This document shows positions 62,497-64,000 of a DNA stretch of 64,000 nucleotides, piece after piece; the first letter of the stretch is position 1, and each line of letters begins with the position of its first letter. Under the pieces are notes generated by a model that had not been told where the DNA came from, searched no databases, and saw only the letters and a list, made by a program, of their open reading frames with translations. The stretch is from an uncultured Vampirovibrio sp. (lineage in GTDB: Bacteria; Cyanobacteriota; Vampirovibrionia; Gastranaerophilales; Gastranaerophilaceae), in contig CAJTWU010000005.1 of the NCBI GenBank assembly GCA_910579975.1, positions 9,624 to 73,623 on the forward strand, written 5' to 3'. Both the position numbers and the translations under genes were made by a program.

Positions 62497-63222
62497 TTAC
62501 CCAGTTGTCTTATTTTGAAATTTCATATAAATCGGATTGTAAGTTAAAGTGGGTCTTTTTACACACAAATTTCTATAACTGTTTTCAAATTTCGACAAGT
62601 CCTTTTTTGTCCAGCTTTTGTTTTCAATAGCGTTTACTCCGGTGAGCTGTAAGTGTTTTAGAACATCTTTTGGGGTTTCAAATGCCATAATATGAATTTC
62701 AGGAGTAATAATACTTTCAGGAAACATATTTTCTAATTCTTTGATAGAGTAATAATCCAGAGTTTTTCCTGTTATAAAGCTTATTTCTTTAAAGTTTTCA
62801 TTGCCAAATGTTGATAAAACAAGCTCTCCATCTTTATTAAGACTATTTTTTAACATAATAATAATTTCTTCAAAATTCTCTACCCATTGTAATGAAGCAT
62901 TTGAAATTATCAAGTCGGGAGTAAATTCTAAGGTGAAGTTTTCTATATCAGCTTGAATAAAATTAATATTAGGATTAATTTTTTCAATATACTTGCTGCA
63001 ATCTTCTACAATATCAATAGCTGTATAATTCTTAAACTCCAGAGCTGTATTCAATAATTCTGTAAGAAAACCCGTTCCGCAGCCTATTTCAAGAATATTT
63101 TCGTAATTTTTTCTGGTTAAAAAACTTGTAAGGTGTTCAGCCATTTTTTTTTGAATGCGTGCATTTTCGTTATAGCTTGCTAATGATTTTGAAAACCGTG
63201 CTTGAATTAAATCTTTGTTCAT
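62497..63222 (-). CDS. bioC: Malonyl-ACP O-methyltransferase
   Basis: Methylates malonyl-ACP to start pimeloyl-ACP synthesis for biotin. 241 residues: N-terminal RFSKSLASYNENARIQKKMAEHL is a signature of BioC, followed by the SAM-binding LEIGCGTGFLTELL and the SNASLQWVENF motif. Its ATG overlaps the stop of bioG (4 bases), so both are made together. No other biotin genes (bioF, A, D, B) are in the window. Confidence 0.93.
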   Translation of the reverse strand: MNKDLIQARFSKSLASYNENARIQKKMAEHLTSFLTRKNYENILEIGCGTGFLTELLNTALEFKNYTAIDIVEDCSKYIEKINPNINFIQADIENFTLEFTPDLIISNASLQWVENFEEIIIMLKNSLNKDGELVLSTFGNENFKEISFITGKTLDYYSIKELENMFPESIITPEIHIMAFETPKDVLKHLQLTGVNAIENKSWTKKDLSKFENSYRNLCVKRPTLTYNPIYMKFQNKTTG

Positions 63223-63809
63223 AAAAGCTCACTCCACTTTTTGAACAAGAAAAACGGACAATGTCCTGATTTGATGTTAGGTTCAATTCCCCAGAAATTG
63301 CATTGAGATTTTGTAGTGATAATTTTATCATTATCGCTTATTAAAATACGGTTGTATTTAAAATCCTCTTTTGAAGAATAGTTTTTAATTGCAGCTAATT
63401 CACTTTTTTGATTTTCTGCCTCACGTGAAACCTTAATTGAGGTAGGTTCTTCAAACATATTTTGAATGAATTTTTCAGGGTTAAATCCTTTTATGGTTAA
63501 ATCATAAATTTTAGGGTTTATGCCGAATTTTGCATCAATAGGCATGAGAGTGCCGTTTATTGCTGTAGCAGACTTGAAACCAAAATTAAAGTTTGTTGCA
63601 ATCATTACTCCCATTGACCAGGCAATTAAATATTTTTCATCATATTCTTCAAGCTTAAAATCGGTTTCGAGATTATTATAATCATAAAACATAACAATAT
63701 CATAATCTTCTGTATCAAGATGGTTTACTGCGTTTTCATCCATTCCCAGTCCGTTAAAAAAAATTATAAGTTTTTTGTTATTTTGTTTGTTAAGCCATTT
63801 ATATTTCAT
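63219..63809 (-). CDS. bioG: Pimeloyl-ACP methyl ester esterase BioG
   Basis: 196 residues from ATG 63809. The DUF452/BioG hallmarks are IIFFNGLGMDENAV (oxyanion region), AWSMGVMIA (G/A-x-S-x-G nucleophile elbow) and a late GHCPFF (catalytic His). It removes the methyl group from pimeloyl-ACP methyl ester, replacing BioH. Overlap with bioC supports the role. TATAAT lies 6 nt before the ATG and there is no Shine-Dalgarno, so the operon is probably leaderless. Confidence 0.9.
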   Translation of the reverse strand: MKYKWLNKQNNKKLIIFFNGLGMDENAVNHLDTEDYDIVMFYDYNNLETDFKLEEYDEKYLIAWSMGVMIATNFNFGFKSATAINGTLMPIDAKFGINPKIYDLTIKGFNPEKFIQNMFEEPTSIKVSREAENQKSELAAIKNYSSKEDFKYNRILISDNDKIITTKSQCNFWGIEPNIKSGHCPFFLFKKWSELL

Positions 63810-63824
63810 ATAAATATTATACAA
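63810..63824 (-). promoter_or_regulatory. -10 box giving a leaderless bioG-bioC operon
   Basis: TATAAT on the minus strand (63821-63816), 6 nt before the ATG at 63809. Confidence 0.5.
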
Positions 63825-63896
63825 CGCTTGAAATATCAATGTAAATTTTTATTAAATTTTGTAAAAAAAGAGTTAAAAGTTTAGCCGAAAGTGGAA

Positions 63897-63902
63897 TATA
63901 AT
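63897..63902 (+). promoter_or_regulatory. -10 box of the gene at the right edge
   Basis: TATAAT, 23 bases before the ATG at 63926, with AGGATATGG between as a possible ribosome binding site. Confidence 0.35.
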
Positions 63903-63925
63903 ATATATATAGGATATGGATATCT

Positions 63926-64000
63926 ATGGTTGATAAGTTTCTTCTTTTTATAAATTATATAATTACCCAAAACACTCTCGCTGAGCGCATTGCAGCTCGG
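63926..64000 (+). CDS. Start of a gene cut by the right edge
   Basis: ATG 63926 opens a frame of 25 codons to the window end (MVDKFLLFINYIIT then QNTLAERIAAR). The first residues are hydrophobic, like the beginning of a membrane protein. Too short to name. Confidence 0.4.
   Translation, partial: MVDKFLLFINYIITQNTLAERIAAR

Overview
The window is AT-rich (roughly one third G+C by eye) and almost fully coding. It carries diderm flagellar ring genes (flgH, flgI), a type IV pilin-like protein, a TolC/MacA-type efflux system, bioC-bioG, tmRNA and a glycogen-synthase-like protein. Several unrelated proteins share a short N-terminal signature of the type [x]-F-[G/K]-x (for example SPNFGK, MISFKA, LSFKTP, DTVSFG). 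Together this suggests a gut-type non-photosynthetic relative of cyanobacteria (Melainabacteria/Vampirovibrionia, order Gastranaerophilales). That assignment is inference from gene content, base composition and recall of that lineage, not from a marker-gene search.

Layout. 1-6.5 kb: an unknown protein cut by the left edge, pheT, a cytoplasmic GH13-like enzyme and a prepilin. 6.6-11.4 kb: initiator tRNA-Met, two tandem PlsC acyltransferases, and a diverged RelA/SpoT-synthetase-like protein that meets the full-length rel gene tail to tail. 11.4-20.2 kb: one flagellar operon (lytic transglycosylase, flgF, flgG, flgA, flgI, flgJ, a FlgM candidate, flgH, flgN, flgK, flgL) behind a regulatory-looking intergenic region. 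20.2-31.6 kb: housekeeping genes (tRNA-Gly, bcp, pgi, ahcY, nrnA, a DUF721 gene) mixed with an exported TreS-like GH13 enzyme, an OafA-type acyltransferase, tmRNA, a flavin reductase-rubredoxin fusion and a YihY protein. 31.6-37.5 kb: glmS, small proteins, a GNAT protein and a 927-residue membrane-anchored, coiled-coil glycogen-synthase-like protein. 37.6-43 kb: a tolC-macA-macB-type operon and a third PlsC-like enzyme. 43.1-48 kb: three tRNAs, then a three-gene envelope module (TonB/TolA-like, VWA, FHA-like polytopic protein) and a diverged GH13-like protein. 48-64 kb: pncC, a DUF374 acyltransferase, a nitrilase, dacB, xerC/D, a second GlmS-type SIS protein, a glycosyltransferase, a YdjC/HpnK deacetylase, a phospholipase D, a sugar ABC permease, a phosphohexomutase, a PAS histidine kinase, bioC and bioG, and the start of one more gene.

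How the genes work together. The flagellar operon encodes the distal rod, P and L rings, rod cap and hook-filament junction, with their chaperone and possibly the anti-sigma factor. pgi, the phosphohexomutase, the GT5-like protein and three GH13-type proteins point to active alpha-glucan storage or turnover. Four acyltransferase genes of the PlsC/DUF374 type supply membrane lipids.

The most interesting signals are the recurrent N-terminal F-[G/K] signature on otherwise unrelated proteins, the RelA/SpoT-like protein that carries it next to rel, the membrane-tethered glycogen-synthase-like protein, the TonB/VWA/FHA module, and a set of genes whose -10 box lies 6-7 nt before the ATG with no Shine-Dalgarno sequence, suggesting leaderless mRNAs. 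No gene-free stretch longer than about 200 bases was seen, and no CRISPR array, insertion sequence, prophage or replication origin.
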